NCBI GenBank assembly: GCA_902766595.1
Contig: CACXEJ010000074.1
Coordinates: 1-33,456, forward strand
Direction of reading: 5' to 3'
From: Ruminococcus flavefaciens
Lineage (GTDB): Bacteria; Bacillota; Clostridia; Oscillospirales; Ruminococcaceae
Length of the DNA: 33,456 bases
The translations under genes and the position numbers were made by a program. Below, piece after piece: positions 16,361 to 25,300 of the stretch. Under the pieces are notes generated by a model. That model made no database searches and was not told the origin of the DNA. It worked only from the letters and a program-made list of their open reading frames with translations. Each line of letters begins with the position of its first letter. Position 1 is the first letter of the stretch.

Positions 16361-17803
16361 ATGAAAAGAAAGCATTTTACAAAAATCGCAGCGTCCGCAG
16401 CTTGTTTTGCAATGTTTGCTGCATCTATGGCAATTCCGGCAGCAAATTCACTGACTGCACCTGCAACATCTTATGCAGCAACACCTTTCATCGCTGACAC
16501 TGACTACAACGGCGCTATCAATATTGATGAGAGCCAGATCAAAGTTACCTGCAAGAGATATTATCCCGGCGGAAAGAATATCAAGGCAGCAGTTTCCGGC
16601 ACATCTGTCAAGACTTCTTCAACTGTAACTTCTGTTCCGGTACTTTCAAGATCTATTATTTCAATGGAAGTCAGCGGTACAGGTTTAACACAGGAAAAGG
16701 CTGAGAAGGCAACTCTTGACGTTACTTACCACATCGACGGCAGAAAGAATTCGTGGACATACAGCAGTCCTAATGTCAGAAAGGGCAGCGCTTCAAACTC
16801 ATATATCCTTGATTTTGATGTTATCACCCACGGCAATTCATTTGAATACTCAACATCATCATTCAGCGGTGTAAAGAATCTGAAGTGTGTATCGTCCTGC
16901 ATCTCTCCTCAGAGCAACAGCGGTAATTACTACCAGATAGAGGCTAAGACTCCCAACGGCGAGAATATTTTCATCAGCTCAAAGTATCCCGGAAACTACA
17001 GCACAAATATGGAGAAGTGGGCTAAGAAGCTCTGTATGTACGCAAACAGCCTCAGTGACGTAACAGGTGTAAAGCTCGGAACTGTATACATCTGCTTTGA
17101 CGATCCTGATGCTGATGCATACGCTTGGGCTTACAGCGCAAACTGGTATATGAACGAGACTATGGACAGACTTGGCTTTATTGCTTTAAGCAAAAACAGC
17201 TCTGATGTCGAACTGGATTTCGCAGCTAACAAGCCCGATGTTATGACATGGACTCTTATGCACGAAATTGCTCACTCCTATGCGATCGGCTGCAAGCCAT
17301 CAAACTTCGACGGCTTCCGTTTCAATGATGAGTATCTTACAAACGTAAGAGGTCTCACAGCTATCCAGAACTGCGATAATCTCAAAAAACTTAAGATCAA
17401 CTTAAACGAACATTATGCGACATATGATAAGATATTCGCTCAGATGAACTGTTCTGTAAACACTGATCCCTGCGGCTTCCACGCAACCAAGCTCGCTGCT
17501 ATCGGCAACCAGTACGGCTGGGACAAGCTCGAAAAGTATTTCAGAGCAGAGTCCGATTACAATTATGAGCGTCCGGAAAACATTGCAGCAGCTGGTACGC
17601 TCGCGGATCATCTCGGAATAACAGGCAAATCCAAAGATAAGCTTCTTAAAAACGCTGATTACCTCAAGTATGTAAACAGCGGCAGAAAACTGATGCAGCT
17701 TTGTTGGAACCATTATAACGATAACAGCTTCATCGCTTTTGTTGACCAGCACTTCACAAAGACTGGCGTTATCAATACACTGAAGAACATCAATGTATTA
17801 TAA
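16361..17803 (+). CDS. Secreted HExxH zinc metallopeptidase (gluzincin-like)
   Basis: The 480-residue protein has a clear signal peptide, probably cleaved after the TSYA segment around residue 40. The N-terminal region (about 42-200) looks beta-rich and I do not recognise it. The catalytic-looking region carries HEIAH followed after exactly 18 residues by Glu within NDEYLTN. HExxH-x18-E is the spacing seen in gluzincin peptidases (M1 family, and within the range for M60 enhancin-like peptidases). This suggests a secreted protease acting on host, dietary or mucin-type protein. I chose the ATG at 16361 because AAGGGG precedes it and the signal peptide starts there; the ATG at 16337 lacks a ribosome site. 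There is no anchor or dockerin. Family assignment is uncertain. Confidence 0.75.
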   Translation: MKRKHFTKIAASAACFAMFAASMAIPAANSLTAPATSYAATPFIADTDYNGAINIDESQIKVTCKRYYPGGKNIKAAVSGTSVKTSSTVTSVPVLSRSIISMEVSGTGLTQEKAEKATLDVTYHIDGRKNSWTYSSPNVRKGSASNSYILDFDVITHGNSFEYSTSSFSGVKNLKCVSSCISPQSNSGNYYQIEAKTPNGENIFISSKYPGNYSTNMEKWAKKLCMYANSLSDVTGVKLGTVYICFDDPDADAYAWAYSANWYMNETMDRLGFIALSKNSSDVELDFAANKPDVMTWTLMHEIAHSYAIGCKPSNFDGFRFNDEYLTNVRGLTAIQNCDNLKKLKINLNEHYATYDKIFAQMNCSVNTDPCGFHATKLAAIGNQYGWDKLEKYFRAESDYNYERPENIAAAGTLADHLGITGKSKDKLLKNADYLKYVNSGRKLMQLCWNHYNDNSFIAFVDQHFTKTGVINTLKNINVL

Positions 17804-17828
17804 TACACCACTTCCTGTTTTATAATGA

Positions 17829-17863
17829 AAAGGCGAATGCACTTAAGTGCATTCGCCTTTTTG
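17829..17863. terminator. Bidirectional terminator between convergent genes
   Basis: A near-perfect inverted repeat (AAAAGGCGAATGCACTT with its complement; centre at 17845/17846) is flanked by A-run and T-run. It therefore works as an intrinsic terminator on both strands. It closes the metallopeptidase transcript (+) and the GGDEF/substrate-binding-protein transcript (-). Confidence 0.9.
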
Positions 17864-17883
17864 AGTCGGTTATGAATGCTGCA

Positions 17884-19824
17884 TTATGACATATGAGAAA
17901 GTCGTTCATTTTCCCATTTTTCATATGCTGCGTTGAATTCTTCCATACTCATCGAGCTTTCGTGTATGGTCTTGAACTTATATCTTGAGGTGGCAAGACC
18001 GTACGGCGCAAACTCTCCGTCAAACTGGCTCAGTCTGTCGGCAACATATCCGTCGCCGTTGCTGACACGGCAGGGACAGATTATCGCGTGATCTATCAGC
18101 AGTGCTTCCGCTTCTGCAAAGAGCTCATATCTTTTTTCAGCGCTGTTATAGGTGGAGATAGCTTGTCTTATCAGTTCATCGTACTCCGAAAAGAGCTTCT
18201 TTATCTCACTGTCCTTGGACTTGTCCCAGAAGCTGTAAGTATTTCCGGCTGTGAAAGGCTCGGTATAGGTCGCCGGATCTGCAAAGTCTGCACCGTAATT
18301 GCAGAGCAGGAAGGAATACTTTCCGCTGCGGCGGACTCCCGACAGGAAGCCGGTATCAGGTCCGCGTTCAACGATGATGTCGATGTAGTCAGTACCGAGA
18401 GTTTCTTCGAGCTGCTTTTCGGCAAGCTGACACTCCTTATCCCAGTTTACAACTGCCGGGTTATAGGGGACAAGCACCTTTATCGGGAACGACACGCCTT
18501 TCTCCTTCAATGCCTTGACCGCTTTATCCCTGTATTTCTGTGCAAGTGCAGTATCGAACTGCTCGTTCTGCATAATATTCTTAAAGGGTTCGAGCTCAGT
18601 GTAGTCCTTTCCGTTCACAGAGGCAAAAGTCATCGGAGTAACGGTCTTTTCGAGGAGAATATCCGGGTTGTAGGGCTCGTAGACTTCAGTGAGTTCACGG
18701 CGGTTAAGGGAGTACATTATAGATTTGCGGAAATCCTCGTTGACCACTGCCTTTGCCCAGTTGTCGGGCTCATACTTTGCATCGTATTCGGGCGTGAAGT
18801 TGAAGCCGTAGAAATAGCTGTATGAAATATCGGGACGCATACTGTGTACCTGTGACGCTGTTTCGGGATCATTCAGCCACTCCGACATTTCGTCAACACT
18901 GACGAATACCTGATCCACATCGCCGTCAAGGAACGTCTTGGCGTTTGTCTCGGACATATCCTTCTGGTATTTTGCATTTATAACATCAATGTGAACATTG
19001 TCCTTGTCCCAGTAGTCCTCGTTCTTCACGAGTGTACGCTTTTCGAGCGGGATATACTCCGTCAGCCTGAAAGCGCCGTTATAGAGGATATTTTCCTTGC
19101 TGCGCCCGAACATATCTCCGGCTTCTTCAAGAAAATCCCTGTTTACAGGCATATAGGCTGAATATGACAGGCAGCTCAGGAAGAACGGGCACGGATAATC
19201 CAGCGTATATACGAGGGTATAGTCGTCGGGAGCGGTAACGCCTATCTCGTCCTCCCTGACCGCGGGAACAGGAACGAGCTCCTCGCCGTCCTCACCGTAT
19301 TTCAGCTTGCCGCCCTCGCTCAGAGCCATATATTCTGTGTAATCGTAGAAGTTCTGAGCGTTATGTACAACTCCGCCGGTGTTGTATATGTACTGGTTTC
19401 CGGGTTCGTTGGCGTAGTTGTTGACGTACTGCGCAGCTGCTACCCAGTCATCTGCCTTGAGCTCAGCGACCTCGTTGCCATCGCAGTCCAGCCATTTGAC
19501 GCCTTTTCTGATCTTGAATGTCCATTCGCTCATATCCTCGTTTGCGGACCAGCTCTCAGCAAGTCCGGGGGTGATATTGCCGTACTGGTCGTAGTCCACG
19601 AGACAATCCACGAGGTTTGCGCATAAAGCGTAGTCTACCTCCGTATCGGTAGTGAGATAGTTGAGCGTTTCTATCTCTCCGTAGTAAACCATATTATATA
19701 CGCTCTTGTCATTATCTGAGCCGTTGTCATTGCCGCCGAGTTCCGGCATCTTTCCGGAACAGCCGCTCACAGACGACAGGCATAAAATACTGGCTGTGAC
19801 AGTACATATGATCCGCTTATTCAT
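17884..19824 (-). CDS. ABC transporter substrate-binding lipoprotein, peptide type (SBP family 5)
   Basis: The 646-residue protein has a lipoprotein signal (lipobox SVSGC, Cys22). Its body fits family 5 solute-binding proteins such as OppA/DppA: an early LVDCLVDYDQYGNITPGLAESW, then WTFKIRKGVKW (about 92-102), the DYTLVYTL segment, and a C-terminal LLIDHAIICPC. Such proteins bind oligopeptides or related solutes outside the membrane. No permease or ATPase genes are next to it. Instead it lies 14 nt downstream of a membrane diguanylate cyclase in the same direction. It could feed a distant transporter, or serve as the extracellular sensor for the cyclase (inference). AAAGGAG precedes the ATG. 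Confidence 0.88.
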   Translation of the reverse strand: MNKRIICTVTASILCLSSVSGCSGKMPELGGNDNGSDNDKSVYNMVYYGEIETLNYLTTDTEVDYALCANLVDCLVDYDQYGNITPGLAESWSANEDMSEWTFKIRKGVKWLDCDGNEVAELKADDWVAAAQYVNNYANEPGNQYIYNTGGVVHNAQNFYDYTEYMALSEGGKLKYGEDGEELVPVPAVREDEIGVTAPDDYTLVYTLDYPCPFFLSCLSYSAYMPVNRDFLEEAGDMFGRSKENILYNGAFRLTEYIPLEKRTLVKNEDYWDKDNVHIDVINAKYQKDMSETNAKTFLDGDVDQVFVSVDEMSEWLNDPETASQVHSMRPDISYSYFYGFNFTPEYDAKYEPDNWAKAVVNEDFRKSIMYSLNRRELTEVYEPYNPDILLEKTVTPMTFASVNGKDYTELEPFKNIMQNEQFDTALAQKYRDKAVKALKEKGVSFPIKVLVPYNPAVVNWDKECQLAEKQLEETLGTDYIDIIVERGPDTGFLSGVRRSGKYSFLLCNYGADFADPATYTEPFTAGNTYSFWDKSKDSEIKKLFSEYDELIRQAISTYNSAEKRYELFAEAEALLIDHAIICPCRVSNGDGYVADRLSQFDGEFAPYGLATSRYKFKTIHESSMSMEEFNAAYEKWENERLSHMS

Positions 19825-19838
19825 TGTAACGCTCCTTT

Positions 19839-21260
19839 CTAAGACCGCATAGCTTTACCGATCTGCTCGTAGTATTTATGCTTATTCTCGTACATATTCT
19901 TTTCAGCGCTGACGATGAGCTCGTCCACGCTCATTCCCTCATTGTAAGTGCAGCTTCCCACTGCTGCGTGGTAGTCATTGCGGTGAAGAGCTTCGTTGAA
20001 TTCGGCGAGTGCCTTGTTCAGCTCCTCACTGCTGTCCAGTGTCTTGAACACTACAAATTCATCGCCGCCGATACGGTAGATATTATCGGTGCTGAACAGA
20101 ACTTTAAGGGTGTCAGCGATAAAGCGAAGCATCTGGTCGCCGGCAAAATGTCCCTTGCTGTTATTCAGCTCGTGCAGACCGTTTGCGTCGATAAAGAGAC
20201 AGGTGATCTTTTCGTTTGAGCTTTCGAGCTTTTTCAGATAGGCTTCATAGCGGTTCCTGTTCTGGAGACCTGTGAGAACGTCGATATTGGCTTTTTGTTC
20301 AGCTTCTGCGATGGAAGCGCGTATCTCACGAATTAGCCAGAGTCCGTAAATGAGCAGGATAACGACGGAAACTGCTATCAGCATATATATTCCCGTCCTG
20401 ACGGGGGCAACGTTTGAGAAAACGGCGCTTTCGGGAACAAACACGACCATTTCCCAGTCCTCAATGCTGAACGGCAGGTAGCACATAAACAGTTTTTCGC
20501 TGTATGACGCTGACTTGAATACAGAATAGCCCTTCCTGCCTTCAAGGATAGCGTTGACAGTACCTTCTTTGGTGTAATCCTTGCTGGTCTGTTCAAAGGA
20601 GATATCTTTGATATTTTCTATCCCGTCAGAAGCAGAGTTTATGATTATTTCACCGGTCTTGCGGTTGACGATATAACAGCAGCCCTTTTTGTCATAAACG
20701 TTTGGCAGCCACGCTTTGGAAATGTTTGAAGCATTTGATGAGCTGAAAAGCATACCTGTGCATATACCGTCCTTGCGTATCGGGACATAGTTCCGCACAA
20801 TGGTCGAATCGGAATTGTTCTTGAATGATTTTGAGCTGTTGATATGCTCTCCTTTAAGGTACTCCTCTGTAAAACTCAGAGAACTATCGGTGTTGCCGCG
20901 GTAACCTCTTGATGTTATGATCTTGTTATCGGGGAGCAGTATGCCCACCTGAGTTATCAGACTGTTATAGTCATAATTTGTAAGGTAGCCGCTTACCTCG
21001 ATAGAGTCAACATCGCCGGAATTGCCGATCATACCAGCTATTACACGGAGCATTACCCTGTCGTTTCTGAAATTTGCTTCGAGCTCGGTGATAGCGTCAT
21101 CGGTCTCGACTTTGAGAGCGTCATAGCAAGCAGTCTCAGTAGTGAAATACACTCTTACTATGAATGCGACGGAGACGCCAAGAAGACTCAGCAGAACAAG
21201 AGCGGTAGCAATAGCATAGCGCCATGAGCGGTATTTTAAGAATTTTTTCTTTTCTTTCAT
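19839..21260 (-). CDS. Membrane-bound diguanylate cyclase with extracellular sensor domain
   Basis: The 473-residue protein has a TM helix at about 14-36, an extracytoplasmic region of about 250 residues (40-288) resembling a dCache ligand-binding module, and a second TM helix at about 289-310. A C-terminal GGDEF domain (about 320-470) follows. The active-site GGDEF at 398-402 is intact and D358 in the FIDANG strand is the expected metal ligand, so c-di-GMP synthesis is likely. The inhibitory RxxD site, expected five residues before GGDEF, is absent (FSTD), so feedback inhibition is probably missing. NNSKG replaces the usual ND at the guanine-contact loop. It is first in a two-gene operon with a peptide-binding lipoprotein. 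Confidence 0.9.
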   Translation of the reverse strand: MKEKKKFLKYRSWRYAIATALVLLSLLGVSVAFIVRVYFTTETACYDALKVETDDAITELEANFRNDRVMLRVIAGMIGNSGDVDSIEVSGYLTNYDYNSLITQVGILLPDNKIITSRGYRGNTDSSLSFTEEYLKGEHINSSKSFKNNSDSTIVRNYVPIRKDGICTGMLFSSSNASNISKAWLPNVYDKKGCCYIVNRKTGEIIINSASDGIENIKDISFEQTSKDYTKEGTVNAILEGRKGYSVFKSASYSEKLFMCYLPFSIEDWEMVVFVPESAVFSNVAPVRTGIYMLIAVSVVILLIYGLWLIREIRASIAEAEQKANIDVLTGLQNRNRYEAYLKKLESSNEKITCLFIDANGLHELNNSKGHFAGDQMLRFIADTLKVLFSTDNIYRIGGDEFVVFKTLDSSEELNKALAEFNEALHRNDYHAAVGSCTYNEGMSVDELIVSAEKNMYENKHKYYEQIGKAMRS

Positions 21261-21328
21261 ATTGTAAACACTTCCTGTGGCTGATATTTGAGATCTGTTA
21301 TCTGTGTATCCAGTATGATAGTTATAAT

Positions 21329-21355
21329 ATTATACTACTTATTATATAGTATAAT
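21329..21355. repeat. Inverted repeat over the GGDEF promoter
   Basis: ATTATACTA (21329-21337) and TAGTATAAT (21347-21355) form 9-bp perfect arms around a 9-bp centre. The -10 box of the GGDEF promoter lies inside it. This is a plausible repressor operator; it could also be chance in AT-rich DNA. Confidence 0.4.
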
Positions 21356-21369
21356 CTCCTGAAAAACAA
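21341..21369 (-). promoter_or_regulatory. Promoter of the GGDEF/substrate-binding-protein operon
   Basis: On the minus strand TTGTTT (21364-21369) and a perfect TATAAT (21341-21346) are separated by 17 nt. The start point would be near 21334, with a leader of about 75 nt before the ATG at 21260. Confidence 0.6.
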
Positions 21370-21481
21370 TAGATAAAATGTTAATTTCGCAAAAAGCAAT
21401 AATATTTTTAACGGATAAGGGTGATCAGGCAGTGCTTTGTAAAATCCGTGTTAAGTTATTGTAAAATCTGCTCCGGATAGG

Positions 21482-21510
21482 TTGACTTCGGGCGGAAATT
21501 GTGATAAAGT
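21482..21510 (+). promoter_or_regulatory. Promoter of a candidate small RNA
   Basis: TTGACT (21482-21487) and TAAAGT (21505-21510) are separated by exactly 17 nt. Transcription would begin near 21517 and meet a strong terminator about 190 nt later, with no convincing gene between. Confidence 0.55.
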
Positions 21511-21516
21511 GTTCTT

Positions 21517-21707
21517 GTTGCAGAAAAAGAACAGTGGGTTCTCGCGGAATTCGCGGCATATGGCGGCTGCGGATAAAGACGACAGAGATTTGAGTGAGAA
21601 TAGTGTGTTCATTTGGTATGTTCTTTTTAATGCAATGCAAATGAAAGTTGAAATAGAATTGCAGCACCTCTTACGCTGAAAGGCAGTGAGAGGTGCTGTA
21701 TTTTTTA
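21517..21707 (+). ncRNA. Candidate structured small RNA (about 190 nt)
   Basis: The segment lies between a promoter-like pair and a strong terminator. It can close a long-range 10-bp stem (21524-21533 with 21619-21628, AAAAAGAACA/TGTTCTTTTT), with further inner pairing (TTCTC near 21540 with GAGAA near 21597). Length and rod-like closure recall 6S RNA, but I see no sequence identity that would prove it. A 65-codon reading frame overlaps it; it lacks a ribosome site and its 3' end runs into the terminator, so RNA is the better reading. Confidence 0.4.
21662..21706 (+). terminator. Strong intrinsic terminator
   Basis: CAGCACCTCT (21662-21671) pairs with AGAGGTGCTG (21689-21698), and three more inner pairs are possible. 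TATTTTTT follows. It ends the candidate small RNA. Confidence 0.8.
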
Positions 21708-21709
21708 TT

Positions 21710-22089
21710 ATATCACTGGATTAGTTTGAGCTAACATATTTGCCGCCGGAGGGGATATAAATTTCTTATTGCCTATTATACAAAAGGTTAAACACAGGAT
21801 AAGTGCTGTGAAGAGATTAGTTCACAGTGAAATATGCAGCGTTTAAAAATTGTTAACATTTGAATGAGTTTGTTTATCAATAATTGTTAATAGATTGTTA
21901 CTTAATTATTTGAGCTGATATTGATAGATTATGACTTGAAGCCAGGGGCGAGCAGTACTTTTGACTGACCAAAAATTGTTGTGGTATTGGAATTGATTTG
22001 ATATGATAATTCGACAAAAAATAATACTGTCAGTATATCGTTCACATATGTTGACTGAAAAAATACCTATATAACGATATATTTATGGG
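21710..22089. other. AT-rich gene-free stretch upstream of the subtilisin-like gene
   Basis: No coding region is supported here. TTGTTAA-type words recur at 21850, 21884 and 21895, the last two 11 bp apart. On the minus strand these read TTAACA-like, resembling Pho-box spacing. An inverted repeat, TATATCGTT (22034-22042) with AACGATATA (22073-22081), ends 8 bp before the -35 of the next promoter and could be an operator. Confidence 0.35.
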
Positions 22090-22118
22090 TTGACACGGCA
22101 ATTCAAATCTGATATAAT
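22090..22118 (+). promoter_or_regulatory. Consensus promoter of the subtilisin-like gene
   Basis: TTGACA (22090-22095), a 17-nt spacer and TATAAT (22113-22118) give an exact sigma-70/A consensus, so the gene is probably strongly transcribed. The leader from about 22125 to 22371 is roughly 245 nt and carries no feature I can name. Confidence 0.85.
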
Positions 22119-22371
22119 TAACTTTATCCTGCGCATACGGGCGGCTTTTTTGCTTTTTTCGGCTTTCTGAATGACGTATTATCGCTGAGAATGACCGGTA
22201 TTGTAAAAGAGTATCGCACTGTAAATACAGACCTCATTTATTGCAGCGGCGCTTAAATTATTAAAAGGCGCAGTCGAGAAAAAGATATGACTAAAAGGGG
22301 GCAGGACGAGGAGAGTGATAGTTAAGAAAATATTTGTCCGTAAAAAGAAATAAAAAATGGAGGGAATACCA

Positions 22372-25300
22372 ATGAAGAAACAGATTTTAAAGCGAATTTT
22401 TTCGTCGATCTCTGCTACGACACTTGCAGCAACTTCACTTGGACTGAACACAGTCCTTGCCGCAAATGCAGAGAGCACAACTCCTGTTGCTCACGTTCAC
22501 GAAGCTGAAGAGCTGACTGAAGCAGTATCAGGTCACGATGATTGTCACGACGAATGCTGTGACGATCACGCACACGGCGGAAAGGGCGTAACTATCGCGC
22601 TCCTCGACGCAGGTGTAACAAACTCCGAAACAGCCGGAAAGACATCTTTTATTGATGATGCTACTATCGACTCCGATCACGGTAATGATATGATGAACAT
22701 CATCAGCAGTGTTGCTCCTGAGGCTGACGTCCTCGATGTAAGAGTCCTCGATGACGAAGGCAAGGGAACATATTCGACTGTTGAGAAGGGTATCCGCTGG
22801 TCAGTTGATAACAACGCTGACATCATCGTAATGAGCTTCGTAGGCGACAAGAGCTCCGCTCTTCTTGAGAGCGCTCTTGCTTATGCAGAAGAGCACGATG
22901 TACTCGTAGTTGCCTCTGCCGGTAACTACTCAAGCAGCACAGCTCTTTATCCGGCTGCATACCCGACTGTTGTTTCAGTCGGCGCTGTCGATGAGAACGG
23001 AAATGTTCAGGATTATTCAAATTTCGGCGATTATGTAGATACATATGTTGAGTGGAACGACGGTACTTCCGGTGCTGCTCAGTACATAGCTGCAACAGCT
23101 GCTGTAACTATGGAGCAGAACCCCGGCATCACAGTATCTGAGCTCAGAGCTTCCTACAACACAGGTAAGGCTCCCGTTGAGGCTTCAAAGGCAGATAATG
23201 CTGACACTGTTGTTTACTCAGCAAAGACCTGCACACATACATTCAACGGTTCATTCTCAATTTCAAGAAATGCTACTTGTACAACTGCTGGTGAAAAGGT
23301 CGGCAAGTGCACAAAGTGCGGCACTGTTGTTACAAGAGTAAAGATCCCTGCACTCGGTCACAATTGGACTTCTTGGTCAACAACAAGAAATGCAAGCTGT
23401 ACATCAGCCGCCGTTCAGTCACACAGATGCACAAGATGCGGAAGAACTGAGACAAGAAATTATGGCAGTGCTTATGGCCACAATTATTCTTGGGTAGTTA
23501 TTAAGGATTCAACCTGCTCAGCAACAGGTACAAAGCAGTATAAGTGCTCACGCTGCGGCTATATTGCACAGACTGCAACTATTGATAAGAAGAGCCACAC
23601 ATTCAACGGTTCTTACAACATATCAAGAAACGCAACTTGTACAACTGCCGGCGAAAAGGTTGGTAAGTGCACAAAGTGCGGTACAGTTGTTTCAAGAGTA
23701 GCTATCCCTGCATACGGTCACAGCTGGGGTTCATGGTCAACTACAAAGAACGCAACCTGCACAGCAGCTGGTTCAAAGACACACAAGTGCTCAAGATGCG
23801 GCGGATCTGAGTCTGCAAGTATCCCTGCACTCGGCCACAATTATTCTTGGGTAGTTATTAAGGATTCAACCTGCTCAGCAACAGGTACAAAGCAGTATAA
23901 GTGTACACGCTGCGGATATGTTTCAAAGACTGCGACTATTGATAAGAAGAGCCACACATTCAACGGTTCTTTCGATATTTCCAAGAATGCAACCTGTACA
24001 ACTGCCGGCGAAAAGGTTGGTAAGTGCACAAAGTGCGGTACTGTTGTAACAAGAACAACTATCCCTGCACTCGGTCACAACTGGGGTTCATGGACAACTA
24101 CAAAGAACGCAACCTGCACAGCAGCTGGTTCAAAGACTCACAAGTGCTCAAGATGCAGTAAGTCTGAGACATCAAGTATTCCTGCACTTGGTCACAACTA
24201 TACTTGGGTAGTTGTTAAGGATTCAACCTGCGCAGCTACTGGTACAAAGCAGTATAAGTGTACACGCTGCGGTCATGTTTCAAAGACTGCGACTATTGAT
24301 AAGAAGAGCCACACATTCAACGGTTCTTTCCAGACAACAAAGCAGCCTACATGCACAACTCCCGGCGAAAAGGTCGGCAAGTGCACAAAGTGCGGTACTG
24401 TTGTTACAAAAGCATCTATCCCTGCAACAGGACATAAGTGGGGCAACTGGGTAGGTATTAAGAATGCTACCTGCACAACTAACGGTGCTAAGAAGCATAC
24501 CTGCACAGTCTGCAAGAAGACTGAGACAGCTACTATTTCTGCAACAGGACACCAGTTCAATGGTTCTTTCCAGATAACAAAGCAGCCTACCTGCACCACT
24601 CCCGGCGAGAAGGTCGGCAAGTGCACAAAGTGCGGCGCTATTATCACAAGAGTTAAGATCCCTGCTGCTCACAAGTGGGGCGCTTGGACAGTAACAAAGC
24701 AGCGTACCTGCACAGAGAACGGTACAAAGAAGCGTACCTGCTCAGCTTGTAAGAAGACTGAGACAGCTGCTATCGCTAAGCTCGGCGGCAATCACTCTTT
24801 CAACGGTTCTTACCAGACAACAAAGCAGCCTACCTGCACAACTCCCGGCGAGAAGGTCGGCAAGTGCACACGCTGCGGTGCTGTTATCACAAGAGTAAAG
24901 ATCCCCGTAGTAGCTCACAAGTGGAGCGCTTGGAGAATTATCAAGCAGCCCACCTGCACAGCTAACGGCACAAAGACTCGTACATGCTCAGTCTGCAAGA
25001 AGACTGAAACAGCTTCGATCGGACACCCTGGTCACAACTTCAACGGTTCTTACCAGACAACAAAGCAGCCTACCTGCACAACTCCCGGCGAGAAGGTCGG
25101 CAAGTGCACACGCTGCGGCGCTGTTGTTTCAAGAGTTAAGATCCCTGCAGCCCACAAGTGGAGCGGTTGGACAGTAACAAAGCAGCGCACCTGCACAGAG
25201 AACGGTTCCAAGAAGCGTACCTGCTCAGCTTGTAAGAAGACCGAGACAGCTACTATCGCTAAACTCGGCGGCAATCACTCTTTCAACGGTTCTTACCAGA

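Noticed and set aside
21425..21667. 80-codon frame on the minus strand
   Set aside because: It runs antisense through the candidate RNA, lacks a ribosome site and has no recognisable protein features.
21482..21679. 65-codon frame on the + strand
   Set aside because: The start overlaps the -35 of a promoter-like pair, no ribosome site is seen, and the 3' end falls in a terminator stem. A structured RNA explains the segment better.
22372..23170. Mycosin (type VII-associated subtilisin) identity for the S8 protein
   Set aside because: Mycosins are membrane-anchored by a C-terminal TM helix and lack Cys arrays. This protein has no TM helix and is separated from the type VII locus by a terminator and a new promoter.
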